This document shows positions 52,868 through 61,034 of a stretch of 64,000 nucleotides of DNA, piece by piece. The stretch lies in the NCBI GenBank assembly GCA_039808765.1, contig JBDHTQ010000001.1:62001-126000 (forward strand), in the 5' to 3' direction. Made by a program: the position numbers and the translations under genes. The notes under the pieces were generated by a model, which saw only the letters and a program-made list of their open reading frames with translations, had not been told where the DNA came from and ran no database searches. The DNA comes from JBDHTQ01 sp039808765 (lineage in GTDB: Bacteria; Pseudomonadota; Alphaproteobacteria; UBA2400). The first letter of the stretch is position 1. Every line of letters begins with the position of its first letter.

Positions 52868-52885
52868 TTGGCCTGTTTCCTGCAA
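52868..52885 (+). promoter_or_regulatory. Candidate sigma-54 promoter for flgB-flgC-fliE
   Basis: TTGGCCTGTTTCCTGCAA has GG-N10-GC. It lies 136 bases upstream of flgB, directly over the csrA ribosome site on the opposite strand. Confidence 0.5.
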
Positions 52886-52976
52886 GGGGTTAATCGATAG
52901 GGTGTAAGAGCATAAGCTCCCGGTAAAAATGACCGACCTATTTGTAACAGGACTGTTCTCACCTGACAAAGGCAAA

Positions 52977-52994
52977 ATGCGAAAAGCACGCCAG
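52977..52994 (-). promoter_or_regulatory. Weak sigma-54 promoter candidate for csrA
   Basis: On the minus strand CTGGCGTGCTTTTCGCAT has GG-N10-GC spacing but a poorer -12 element. About one chance match per such interval is expected. Confidence 0.25.
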
Positions 52995-53020
52995 TAGGAG
53001 AGAGGAGAAGGGGGTAAACG

Positions 53021-53434
53021 ATGTCCATGAGTGGATTAACATTACTTTCTCAAATTGAGAAAAAAGTCGATTGGCTGGCAGCACGATCGCAAATTTTGTC
53101 CAAAAACGTGGCAAATGCCGACACACCGGGTTATCGTACGCAGGACTTGAAGCCATTTAGCCTTACTCGCACCCTTCAGGGTGCACCGGCGCTGGCGCTG
53201 GCAAGCACAAGTAGCGGTCATATCACCGACTCGCCGCGTGTTTCGCAGGTGCCGGTCCTTGATGATAATCTGCCGATTACCGAAACCTCGCCGGATGGTA
53301 ATCAGGTTTCGATTGAAGATCAAATGACCAAAGTTGCTGATACCGGTATGGAGTATCAGACAATGACCAACCTTTACCGCAAACAACTATCTATGCTGAA
53401 AACGGCGATCGGTCGTGGCGGCGCGTCAGCATAA
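53021..53434 (+). CDS. flgB: Flagellar basal body rod protein FlgB
   Basis: The 137-residue protein has 'KKVDWLAARSQILSKNVANA' then 'DTPGYRTQDLKPF', the rod-protein N-terminus, and a C-terminal helix (TMTNLYRKQLSMLKTAIGRG). FlgB forms the proximal rod. A GAGGAGAAGG site precedes the ATG. It opens the flgB-flgC-fliE operon. Confidence 0.95.
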   Translation: MSMSGLTLLSQIEKKVDWLAARSQILSKNVANADTPGYRTQDLKPFSLTRTLQGAPALALASTSSGHITDSPRVSQVPVLDDNLPITETSPDGNQVSIEDQMTKVADTGMEYQTMTNLYRKQLSMLKTAIGRGGASA

Positions 53435-53457
53435 TTGAAGAGACAGAGGAGGTTTAG

Positions 53458-53874
53458 ATGGACGGAAGTTTTTCAACCACACAAAAAATTTCTTATGCCG
53501 GTCTTGCTGCACAAGCAGCACGCATGCGCGTGATTGCAGAAAATATTGCAAATGCTGATTCGACCGCTCCTACGCCCGACGGTTTGCCATATCGTCGTCA
53601 GGTTGTAACATTCGGGCAGCAGCTTGATGAAACAAGCGGCACAGATTTGGTCAAAGTTAAAGACATCAAGCAAGACGGTAGCGAATTTCCCCGTAAATAT
53701 ATGCCAGGACATCCCAGTGCTGATGCCGATGGGTACGTTTTGTATCCTAATGTGAATAGTCTGGTAGAGACCATGGATATGCGTGCTGCTCAGCGCAGTT
53801 ACGAAGCCAATTTGAATGTTATTGAAAATGAGCGTATGATGGCCGCGCGCTCAATTGATCTTTTACGCGCTTAA
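53458..53874 (+). CDS. flgC: Flagellar basal body rod protein FlgC
   Basis: The 138-residue protein has the rod signature (LAAQAARMRVIAENIANADS), the FlgC-specific 'DGLPYRRQVVTF', 'YVLYPNVNSLVETMDMR' and 'AAQRSYEANLNVIENERMMA'. It forms the proximal rod with FlgB. GAGGAGG precedes the ATG, 23 bases after flgB. Confidence 0.97.
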   Translation: MDGSFSTTQKISYAGLAAQAARMRVIAENIANADSTAPTPDGLPYRRQVVTFGQQLDETSGTDLVKVKDIKQDGSEFPRKYMPGHPSADADGYVLYPNVNSLVETMDMRAAQRSYEANLNVIENERMMAARSIDLLRA

Positions 53875-53906
53875 GGTATGCTGGAGAGAGCAGAAAGGAG
53901 GGTCGC

Positions 53907-54221
53907 ATGGTAAATCTTAATCAGGTTGCGTCTGCGGCCTATGGCGCCAGTCAGAAACTAGGCTTAAAAGGGGCTGGTGAGCCCGCTCAGAATGATGGCC
54001 AGTACGATACCTTTGCCGCTATGGTTGAAAAAGGGATGGATAGGGTTATCGATAGCCAGCACCGTGCCGAAAAGCTTTCCGCCGATTTGGTTATGGGGAA
54101 AGCGGATGTCAATGATGTGATTTTTGCAACTCAGGATGCCAGTATGATGCTTGAAACATTTGTTGCGCTTCGTGATAAAGTCCTTCAGGCTTATCAAAAT
54201 ATCATGAGTTCAGCGATCTAA
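53907..54221 (+). CDS. fliE: Flagellar hook-basal body adaptor FliE
   Basis: The 104-residue protein has the FliE C-terminal signature 'DVNDVIFATQDASMMLETFV' and 'LRDKVLQAYQNIMSSAI'. FliE links the MS ring to the rod. An AAAGGAGG site precedes the ATG. fliQ, which often follows in alphaproteobacteria, is not present. Confidence 0.95.
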   Translation: MVNLNQVASAAYGASQKLGLKGAGEPAQNDGQYDTFAAMVEKGMDRVIDSQHRAEKLSADLVMGKADVNDVIFATQDASMMLETFVALRDKVLQAYQNIMSSAI

Positions 54222-54425
54222 ACTGAGGCAAGTGCAATCGTTTACTCCTTACTTCTTGCATCTTCTTTTTTCCTTTGATGCTGCCTGCAGCAAAACTTCG
54301 CGTTGTGTTTTTGTTCGATCAACTTTATAAGTTTTTATCCCCCTACGGATTGCTCGAAGGTTTTGCCGGGCGAGTGAGGCAGGGATCAGTGTTTCGCCGT
54401 AAAAATTACCGAGGTTTTGTTCAAA

Positions 54426-55910
54426 ATGAAGAAGTCTGGCTGGATTGCGTTATCGATTTTTCTGATTGTGATTTTGGCGATTGCTGTCGCTGCTGATCGC
54501 CTGCTTGCCTTTTCAGCAACAAAGATGTTGGAGGATGCACAAAATCGTCTTCCCGCGGGAACAACCTTTATGCACGGCGAATTGCATACCAGCCTCTTTC
54601 GGCGGGTGGTCGTGCTTGATAATTTTGTCTACCAAACACCCATATGGACGTTTAAAGCCGATCGCGCCGTGTTGCGTGGCGTGCCTTGGATCGACAATGA
54701 ATCATTGTCGTTAGGCGGTATCGAACTGGTAAAGCCTGTTGTAACGGGACCGGTGAGTGGCTCGCTTGATCAATTGGTCGTGGGGCATCCTTATATCGGA
54801 CCCGTTAAGGAGGGTGAGGCATCGGGCCTGCAATTCCAATCGCTTGAGGCAAAAAATCTAGACTCGCGTTATGAAAAAGATGGTAGTTTTCTGCGTGTGG
54901 GGGATTTGGAAATCAAAAATTTAACGGGTACAAATCTCGGTCAACTAAAAATTGTGGATTTGGAAGCCCATATTGCCGATATTAACCTTGCCGAAAAGTT
55001 ACAGCGACAAGCAGAGATACGTAGGCTAAATGCGAACATCGATTCGCTTCCTGATGGACCTGTGGTTCCCGCTGAGCCGGTTAATGCAAAGCTTGAATTT
55101 CTCTCTGCCGACGGGGTTGACCTCGCGCTTTTTAAAAATAATGATTCGACCGATGTTTTAAATCGGCTTTTTTTTCAAGATAGCTTGCGTGCCCTTGAGA
55201 TAAAAAAACTAAAGGTAGAAAAAAATAATCATCAGGATTTTGATGTCGATTCTGTCCTATTTAATGGGGAAGATGTTGCCCATAACGAGCGCCGCGGCCT
55301 TAATTTCGCTATTCAAAATCTCAAGATCGCAGCAGGTGGCCTTCCCCCGGAGTTAATCGAAAATCTAAAGGCAGGTGGGCATGATGCGCTTCTCGTCAAT
55401 TTGACTGCAGGTGCAACTTTTGATGAAACAGCGCATCAGTTAAAGATTGGGCCGTTTGAATTGCGGGCTGATGGCCTGTTTGCTCTCAGCGCTTTCTTTA
55501 ATCTCGTAAATATTAGAAATCTTGCTCAAATGTCGAGTCCTGCTGCCGTCGCGTCAATGGGATTTAAGGATGGCGAGATCAGTCTTGTTGATTTCGGCGG
55601 CATTTCACGCTATACAAATATGAAAGCAAAGAATCATGGCATGACACGCGCTGATTATGTTGCGACACAGCTGAACATTTTTTCTCAAGGGACGCCCCTT
55701 GATCAAATGCCCAGCCGAAGTCGCGATATTTTTACAGCCGTGACGCGTTTTTTAAACGAGCCATCAGGTGTGCGCTTTGTCGCACATCCTCAAGATCCTG
55801 TATCGTTAGTCCTTATCTTCGTGATGGTCCAAACGAAACAAGTGCAGGTTTTATTGGATAAAATAGGATTAACAACTGAAAAAATGGAGAATCAACATTT
55901 ATCACAATAA
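54426..55910 (+). CDS. Membrane-anchored protein of unknown function (DUF945/AsmA-like layout)
   Basis: The 494-residue protein has one N-terminal membrane anchor (GWIALSIFLIVILAIAVAAD) and a long periplasmic part of beta repeats ('VVLDNFVYQTPIWTFKADRA', 'SLGGIELVKPVV'), similar in layout to DUF945 or AsmA-like envelope proteins. The ribosome site is weak (CGAGG 15 bases upstream). Assignment to a family is uncertain. The gene is separated from fliE by 204 bases in which I see no gene. Confidence 0.55.
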   Translation: MKKSGWIALSIFLIVILAIAVAADRLLAFSATKMLEDAQNRLPAGTTFMHGELHTSLFRRVVVLDNFVYQTPIWTFKADRAVLRGVPWIDNESLSLGGIELVKPVVTGPVSGSLDQLVVGHPYIGPVKEGEASGLQFQSLEAKNLDSRYEKDGSFLRVGDLEIKNLTGTNLGQLKIVDLEAHIADINLAEKLQRQAEIRRLNANIDSLPDGPVVPAEPVNAKLEFLSADGVDLALFKNNDSTDVLNRLFFQDSLRALEIKKLKVEKNNHQDFDVDSVLFNGEDVAHNERRGLNFAIQNLKIAAGGLPPELIENLKAGGHDALLVNLTAGATFDETAHQLKIGPFELRADGLFALSAFFNLVNIRNLAQMSSPAAVASMGFKDGEISLVDFGGISRYTNMKAKNHGMTRADYVATQLNIFSQGTPLDQMPSRSRDIFTAVTRFLNEPSGVRFVAHPQDPVSLVLIFVMVQTKQVQVLLDKIGLTTEKMENQHLSQ

Positions 55911-55996
55911 AATTGTTTCAACGTCTTGCCTAGAATGACGATAATGGTTAATGTCAATTTTTAACAGGTAGAGGCATTTAGCAGAAGGAAAAAAAA

Positions 55997-56614
55997 ATGA
56001 AGTTTTACCCCGATGAGCGTGTTGCTGTTTTTATTGATGGAGCAAATCTTTATTCAGCCGCACGTGGATTGGTTTTTGATATCGATTACAAGAAGATGCT
56101 TGAGTTTTTCCGGAGTCGTTGCCGTTTGATTCGCGCGTGTTATTACACCGCTCTTCTTGATGACAATGAGTTTTCTCCTATTCGTCCATTGGTCGACTGG
56201 TTGGATTATAACGGCTACACGATGATCACCAAACCCGCGAAGGAATTCACGGATTCTATGGGCCGCCGTAAAATCAAAGGCAATGTTGATATTGAACTGG
56301 CCGTTGATATGATGGAAATGTCTTTGAATGTTGATCATATCGTTTTGTTCTCCGGTGATGGCGACTTCCGCTCACTGGTTGAAGCAGTGCAACGTAAAGG
56401 CGTACGTGTGACAGTTGTCAGCACCATGCGTTCACCTACCCCTATGGTGGCGGACGAATTGCGTCGTCAGGCCGATACATTTGTTGATCTTGTTGAGTTG
56501 GTTCCTTTCATCAGCCGCGCCCAGCGTGCTGAAGGTGCTACAAACAATTACGAAGAATCTTATGAAATGGATGTTCAACCCCAGCACGATGCTGCGCTGG
56601 AAACAACACCCTGA
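55997..56614 (+). CDS. NYN-domain protein, LabA/DUF88 family
   Basis: The 205-residue protein has 'VAVFIDGANLYSAA' with the first catalytic Asp, 'KGNVDIELAVDMMEM' and 'DHIVLFSGDGDFRSLVEAVQ' with further Asp residues, 'GVRVTVVS'. These form the PIN-like metal site of NYN nucleases, which act on RNA. The last 30 residues are acidic and disordered. An AGAAGGAAAA site precedes the ATG and a terminator follows. Confidence 0.9.
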   Translation: MKFYPDERVAVFIDGANLYSAARGLVFDIDYKKMLEFFRSRCRLIRACYYTALLDDNEFSPIRPLVDWLDYNGYTMITKPAKEFTDSMGRRKIKGNVDIELAVDMMEMSLNVDHIVLFSGDGDFRSLVEAVQRKGVRVTVVSTMRSPTPMVADELRRQADTFVDLVELVPFISRAQRAEGATNNYEESYEMDVQPQHDAALETTP

Positions 56615-56630
56615 TTTCTTCAAATCACAC

Positions 56631-56664
56631 AAAAAGGCCGGCCTTCACGGGTCGGCCTTTTTTT
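56631..56664 (+). terminator. Rho-independent terminator after the NYN gene
   Basis: AAAAAGGCCG pairs with CGGCCTTTTT around a 12-base loop, followed by further T residues. The A-run on the other side makes it possibly bidirectional. Confidence 0.85.
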
Positions 56665-56756
56665 ATGCGGGGAAAATTTGTCTTGTTTCCCATTAATCAG
56701 ATGCACAATTTTACCGAATGTGATAGGCAACGCACAACGATAAATGAGGTGCAGCG

Positions 56757-57554
56757 ATGGATATACTTCTTGTATTAAAAGCCTTGGTGATGGGAATTGT
56801 TGAGGGGGCAACTGAGTTTCTTCCTGTTTCTTCCACAGGGCATTTGATCATCGCTGGCCAGCTCATTAATTTTCCTGCAAAAGACAATGTTTTTGAAATT
56901 GTGATTCAAACTGGCGCAATTTTGGCTGTCATATTGCTCTATTTTGCCAAACTCTGGTCAACACTTGTGCGTATGCCACATGACCTGATGGCGCGGCGTT
57001 TTGCTTTCGCCGTGGCGATCGGTTTTTTACCCGCTGCACTGCTTGGTGTAGCTTTTCATGATTTTATCAAGGAATATCTCTTTAATTTGTATGTAATTGC
57101 CATTGCTTTAATTATTGGGGGTCTGATTATTTTGTGGGTAGAGCGGCAAAAAATTACAGTGACTGTGTCGACGGTTGACGATATTCGCCTGAGCGACGCA
57201 TTAAAAATCGGGTTGTTTCAGTGTATTGCGATGATTCCCGGGGTCTCGCGTTCGGGGGCCACGATTATGGGGGCCTTAATGCTTGGCATTGAACGCAAAG
57301 CTGCCGCCGAATTTTCGTTCTTTTTATCTATCCCGACACTCATCGGGGCAGGGGTATATGATTTGCTGAAATCCAGACATGAACTTGGTACATCAGACAT
57401 GTTGCTGATTGCCATTGGCATGTTATCAGCATTCCTAAGCGCTCTTATTGTGGTAAAAGGGTTCGTCGCATGGATTAGCCGCAATGGTTTTACCGCTTTT
57501 GCATGGTATCGAATCGTTTTGGGTATATTAATTTTAGCATTCTTGATCGTTTAA
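56757..57554 (+). CDS. uppP: Undecaprenyl-diphosphatase UppP (BacA)
   Basis: The 265-residue protein has seven or eight membrane helices and both UppP signatures: 'EGATEFLPVSSTGHL' (with the catalytic Glu and Ser/Thr) and 'PGVSRSGATI'. It recycles undecaprenyl pyrophosphate to the monophosphate carrier for peptidoglycan and surface polysaccharide. It is 25 bases before a small basic protein gene and precedes murA. Confidence 0.96.
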   Translation: MDILLVLKALVMGIVEGATEFLPVSSTGHLIIAGQLINFPAKDNVFEIVIQTGAILAVILLYFAKLWSTLVRMPHDLMARRFAFAVAIGFLPAALLGVAFHDFIKEYLFNLYVIAIALIIGGLIILWVERQKITVTVSTVDDIRLSDALKIGLFQCIAMIPGVSRSGATIMGALMLGIERKAAAEFSFFLSIPTLIGAGVYDLLKSRHELGTSDMLLIAIGMLSAFLSALIVVKGFVAWISRNGFTAFAWYRIVLGILILAFLIV

Positions 57555-57578
57555 TCGCTTCTTTAGAGGAGGGGAAAA

Positions 57579-57731
57579 ATGGCTCATGCAAAAAATCAGA
57601 AACAAGAGCGCCTGGCCCAAGCTTTACGGGATAACCTTAAAAAGCGCAAAGCTCAGGAGCGTGCTCGCTCGGATTTTCTACCCCCAAATGATGAAAAAAT
57701 GTCTGACACCAAATCGGATGATAACGTCTAA
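57579..57731 (+). CDS. Small basic protein of 50 residues between uppP and murA
   Basis: An AGAGGAGGGG site precedes the ATG. The product is highly charged (KQERLAQALRDNLKKRKAQE then RARSDF) and ends with an acidic tail. Its position and composition match short proteins often found near murA in alphaproteobacteria. Function unknown. Confidence 0.6.
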   Translation: MAHAKNQKQERLAQALRDNLKKRKAQERARSDFLPPNDEKMSDTKSDDNV

Positions 57732-57865
57732 AAGTTATTCATAGCGCCAAGAAAGGCCAATTTTCAATCTATGCTGGCAATCAGGGTGAAAATTTTCTAT
57801 AAAGAACGGCGCTTGCCAAAATTTTGGGCAATGTAGTGAATTTGATAGCGCAAGGGGTTTTAAAA

Positions 57866-59146
57866 ATGCAAGGATTAATTGTTAAAAGTGGTGCCCAACT
57901 TCGGGGACAGATTCAGATTAGTGGTGCAAAAAATGCAGCGCTAGCGTTGATGCCTGCCGCGCTTTTAACCGATCAGCCTTTGCGTTTGGTGAATATGCCT
58001 CAGCTCTCGGATACACTCCTGATGCAAGAGCTGATGGCACAATTTGGTGTGGATATTCGTGTCGGTGCAGAGAACGGTCTGAACTGGGTTGAGATGAAAG
58101 CAGCCGAAATTAAAGATACCTGTGCACCGTATGACATTGTGCGCAAAATGCGCGCCTCAATTTTTACCCTTGGACCGCTGGTTGCGCGCATAGGGCAGGC
58201 GGATGTTTCTTTGCCGGGCGGTTGTGCAATTGGCACACGCCCTGTTGATTTCTATATTAATGGTCTGACGACTCTGGGGGCTCAAATCGAGCTTGAAAAT
58301 GGTTACATTCGTGCGCGTGCCCCCCAAGGCCTAAAAGGGGCGAAAATTGTTTTTCCTTTCGCTTCTGTGGGGGCAACTGAGAGCATGATGATGGCGGCTA
58401 CGTTAGCACAGGGAGAAAGTGAGCTGGTGAACGCTGCACGCGAGCCAGAAGTGATAGATCTGGCCAATTGTTTGATCGCCATGGGGGCTAAAATTGATGG
58501 CGCAGGCACAGATACCATCCGCATTCAAGGCCAGGCAGCTCTGCACGGGGCAACGCACCGCATTATTGCTGACCGCATTGAAGCAGGGACGTATGTTATG
58601 GCTGCTGCGATCACGGGAGGGGATTTGGAGTTGTTGGGTGGAAACCTGAATGACTTGGCGGGCGCGCTCCCAATTTTAGAAAAAGCAGGCGTTGTTTTTA
58701 CACCCACACAAAACGGTTATCGTGCCTCACGCCCAGGCCAGCTCATTGGTATTGATGCCATGACAGAGCCTTTTCCGGGTTTTGCAACCGATTTGCAAGC
58801 CCAGTACATGGCGTTGATGTGCGTGGCAAATGGTGCCGCGATGATTACAGAGACCATTTTTGAAAATCGCTTTATGCATGCACCTGAGCTGATGCGTCTG
58901 GGTGCGAATATTACGATTCATGGTAGTTCTGCATTGGTGCGTGGTGTGCCAAAATTAAAGGGTGCTTCGGTTATGGCAACAGACCTTCGGGCCTCTGTTT
59001 CTTTGGTTCTCGCCGGCTTGGTTGCAGAAGGTAAAACCATCATTAACCGCATTTATCACCTGGATCGCGGCTATGAAAATCTTGAGAAGAAACTTGCGCA
59101 ATGCGGTGCTTTAATTGAGCGGGTGGATCTTGCCGATGCTGCTTAG
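57866..59146 (+). CDS. murA: UDP-N-acetylglucosamine 1-carboxyvinyltransferase MurA
   Basis: The ATG at 57866 (AAGGGG site) gives MQGLIVKSGAQLRGQIQISG; an earlier in-frame codon is not needed. The 426-residue protein has 'GAKNAALALMPAALLTD', the catalytic Cys120 loop 'PGGCAIGTRPVDFYINGL' and 'FATDLQAQYMALM'. It makes UDP-GlcNAc-enolpyruvate, the first committed step of peptidoglycan synthesis. A dispersed repeat begins at the base after its stop. Confidence 0.98.
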   Translation: MQGLIVKSGAQLRGQIQISGAKNAALALMPAALLTDQPLRLVNMPQLSDTLLMQELMAQFGVDIRVGAENGLNWVEMKAAEIKDTCAPYDIVRKMRASIFTLGPLVARIGQADVSLPGGCAIGTRPVDFYINGLTTLGAQIELENGYIRARAPQGLKGAKIVFPFASVGATESMMMAATLAQGESELVNAAREPEVIDLANCLIAMGAKIDGAGTDTIRIQGQAALHGATHRIIADRIEAGTYVMAAAITGGDLELLGGNLNDLAGALPILEKAGVVFTPTQNGYRASRPGQLIGIDAMTEPFPGFATDLQAQYMALMCVANGAAMITETIFENRFMHAPELMRLGANITIHGSSALVRGVPKLKGASVMATDLRASVSLVLAGLVAEGKTIINRIYHLDRGYENLEKKLAQCGALIERVDLADAA

Positions 59147-59249
59147 TGCAAATCCCGAGAAGACAGAATCGCAACTGCCATCTTTGACGACGTATTTGCA
59201 TCAAAAAGATAAAACAGAGCGTATCTATCTTCGGGAGATGCGCTCTAGG
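59147..59249 (+). repeat. Dispersed palindromic repeat, copy B (fills murA-UPF0262 gap)
   Basis: Starting TGCAAATCCCGAGAAGAC, it runs through TTGACGACGTATTTGCATCA and the GAGCG…CGCTC hairpin to CTCTAGG. It occupies the whole gap from the murA stop to six bases before the next ATG and may provide the AGG used as ribosome site. Left-half frame: K-S-R-E-D-R-I-A-T-A-I-F-D-D-V-F-A-S-K-R, stop. Confidence 0.85.
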
Positions 59250-59254
59250 TGCCG

Positions 59255-59728
59255 ATGATTCCGTCTTCACACCCGCCATATTGTCCAGCAGACCAGCGCT
59301 CGCACCGTTTGATATCGCTTGGTTTAGATGAAGAGGGGTTTTCTTTCCACGATGAGTGGATTGAATTGGCTCAAAAAACCTATCACTCACTGCTGCGTTC
59401 GAATACGCTTCAGCTTAAATCTGACCCCGAGGCTGGTCCGTATCATTTAAGCCTTTACCCGCGCCGTGAAAGCATTGTCTGTACGTTCAAGGATTTGGGG
59501 GGAGCAACGTTAGCTTCATTTGTTCTTGACCTCAGCCCTTATCGCGCGCTTAAGACGTTGTTGTCTGTTTCTGTTCCTCATGAAGACACTGAGCCATTTG
59601 TTGAAAAAGGGGCAAAAAGAGTCCGAGTTGATTTAGAGAGTGTCTGCACCGTTGATTATCAGACGGCAGCCTCTCTTTTTAATCTTTTCATGCTCATTTT
59701 GTTGCAGATGGATGAAGATTCTACTTGA
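59255..59728 (+). CDS. UPF0262 family protein
   Basis: The 157-residue protein matches UPF0262 through 'GPYHLSLYPRRE' (GPYxLxL), 'SFVLDLSPYRALKTLL' (LSL-SP-R) and the end 'VDLESVCTVDYQTAASLFNL' (D-x-T-A-R-x-L-F-like). The family is alphaproteobacterial and normally lies between hisD and infA; here murA directly precedes it, so hisD and the DUF2948 gene are missing from the block. The conserved KDYF after the LSP helix is altered. Function unknown. Confidence 0.75.
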   Translation: MIPSSHPPYCPADQRSHRLISLGLDEEGFSFHDEWIELAQKTYHSLLRSNTLQLKSDPEAGPYHLSLYPRRESIVCTFKDLGGATLASFVLDLSPYRALKTLLSVSVPHEDTEPFVEKGAKRVRVDLESVCTVDYQTAASLFNLFMLILLQMDEDST

Positions 59729-59792
59729 CCAAATCGTTTGGCAAGGCCACTAAATAACGCGCTGACAAGCAAAAGGAAGAGAGTAAACCCTT

Positions 59793-60011
59793 ATGGCTAA
59801 AGAAGAGCTGATTGAATTAAACGGCAAAGTTATCGAATTGCTACCCAACGCAATGTTTCGGGTGGAGCTTGAGAATGGTCATGTCATTCTGGGCCACACA
59901 GCGGGTAACATGCGCCGTAATCGCATTCGCGTGCTCGTGGGTGATCGGGTGACTGTTGAAATGACACCCTATGATCTGAGCAAAGGCCGGATCATTTTCC
60001 GCCATAAATAA
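59793..60011 (+). CDS. infA: Translation initiation factor IF-1
   Basis: The 72-residue protein is complete (MAKEELIELNGKVIELLPNA … HTAGNMRRNRIRVLVGDRV). IF-1 blocks the ribosomal A site during initiation. It follows UPF0262 by 64 bases, an order conserved in the class. Start has an AAGGAAGAG site. Confidence 0.99.
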   Translation: MAKEELIELNGKVIELLPNAMFRVELENGHVILGHTAGNMRRNRIRVLVGDRVTVEMTPYDLSKGRIIFRHK

Positions 60012-60067
60012 TTTTCATCACCCCGTTATGGGTGTGCACGACCGAGCATTTTTAGGAGGAGGGTTAA

Positions 60068-60595
60068 ATGGGTTTTAATGAAGTGCCGAGCGGTAAAAAT
60101 GTGCCGGATGATGTCAATGTTGTTATTGAAATAGGCATGAACGGTGAGCCGATCAAGTATGAGGTCGATAAGGATTCTGGCGCGCTTTTTGTTGATCGCT
60201 TTATGGCAACCGCGATGCATTATCCCTGCAACTATGGTTATATTCCGCAAACGCTGGGGGGGGATGGCGACCCTGTTGACGTGTTGGTGGTAACACCTAT
60301 TCCATTGTCGCCCGGTGTAGTTATTCGCTGCCGTCCCATTGGTGTATTGGAAATGGAAGACGAAGCCGGTGAAGATGCTAAGTTGCTGGCAGTACCCGTT
60401 GATAAATTGATCCCTATTTATAAGTCGGTTCAGTCTCCTTCAGACTTGCCTGCTTTGTTACTAGAGCAAATTAAGCACTTTTTTGAGCACTATAAGGATT
60501 TAGAGCCGGGTAAGTTTGTTAAAGTCAAAGGCTGGAGTGATGCCACAAAGGCCAAGGAAATTATTACTCAAGCCGCGCAAGCTTACAAAAAATAA
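60068..60595 (+). CDS. ppa: Inorganic pyrophosphatase
   Basis: The 175-residue protein is a type I soluble PPase: 'IEIGMNGEPIKYEVDKDSGA', 'YPCNYGYIPQTLGGDGDPVD' with the metal-binding Asp residues, 'DEAGEDAKLLAVP'. It hydrolyses PPi in the cytoplasm. AGGAGGAGGG precedes the ATG. A terminator follows. Confidence 0.98.
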   Translation: MGFNEVPSGKNVPDDVNVVIEIGMNGEPIKYEVDKDSGALFVDRFMATAMHYPCNYGYIPQTLGGDGDPVDVLVVTPIPLSPGVVIRCRPIGVLEMEDEAGEDAKLLAVPVDKLIPIYKSVQSPSDLPALLLEQIKHFFEHYKDLEPGKFVKVKGWSDATKAKEIITQAAQAYKK

Positions 60596-60632
60596 GATTT
60601 GTGTCCTTTGGTTTTCCCAAAGAATGAGAACG

Positions 60633-60665
60633 AAAGCCGCTTTTTATCGGGCGGCTTTTTCTTTT
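60633..60665 (+). terminator. Rho-independent terminator after ppa
   Basis: AAAGCCGC pairs with GCGGCTTT across a ten-base loop and a T-rich tail follows, about 35 bases after ppa. Confidence 0.8.
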
Positions 60666-60713
60666 GGGTGGCTTGGCGTGGGCACTGAAGCGGCGGTCAT
60701 TTTGGCGTTTGCA

Positions 60714-60937
60714 GGGATTTGCTCTCGTTGTGTTTTGCCGCAAATACGTCGTCTAAGATGGCCTCTTCGATCCCATCTTCTCGGGATTTGCTCTTGTTTT
60801 GTTTTTGCCGCAAATGCGTCGTCTAAGATGGTCTCTTCGATTCCATCTTCTCGGGATTTGCTCTTGTTTTGTTTTCGCCGCAAATGCGTCGTCTAAGATG
60901 GCCTCTTCGATCCCATCTTCTCGGGATTTGCTCTCGT
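60714..60937 (-). repeat. Triple tandem of the repeat left half (copy E)
   Basis: GGGATTTGCTC recurs at 60714, 60783, 60853 and 60923, giving three units of 69-70 bases. Each unit on the minus strand contains the AAATCCCGAGAAGATGG core, the AAGATGG/CCATCTT stem and a GACGACG…TTGCGG segment. The right half seen in copies A-D is missing. Because 70 is not a multiple of three, the coding-like frame shifts from unit to unit. Confidence 0.85.
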
Positions 60938-61034
60938 GTTTTTTATCTCTTAAGATTTTTATACGTATTATGCATTCGTTAATTTTTCATGCGCTATCTT
61001 GCCAGATAGGGGTTTGCCCATAAGAGTTGTGAAA

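Noticed and set aside
54275..54496. 73-codon frame upstream of the membrane-anchored protein
   Set aside because: It overlaps the better-supported gene in another frame and has no ribosome site or family resemblance.
60644..60896. Forward and reverse frames of 79-126 codons over the tandem repeat after ppa
   Set aside because: They are products of the 70-base repeats, whose frame shifts in each unit, and include the ppa terminator; no start signal.
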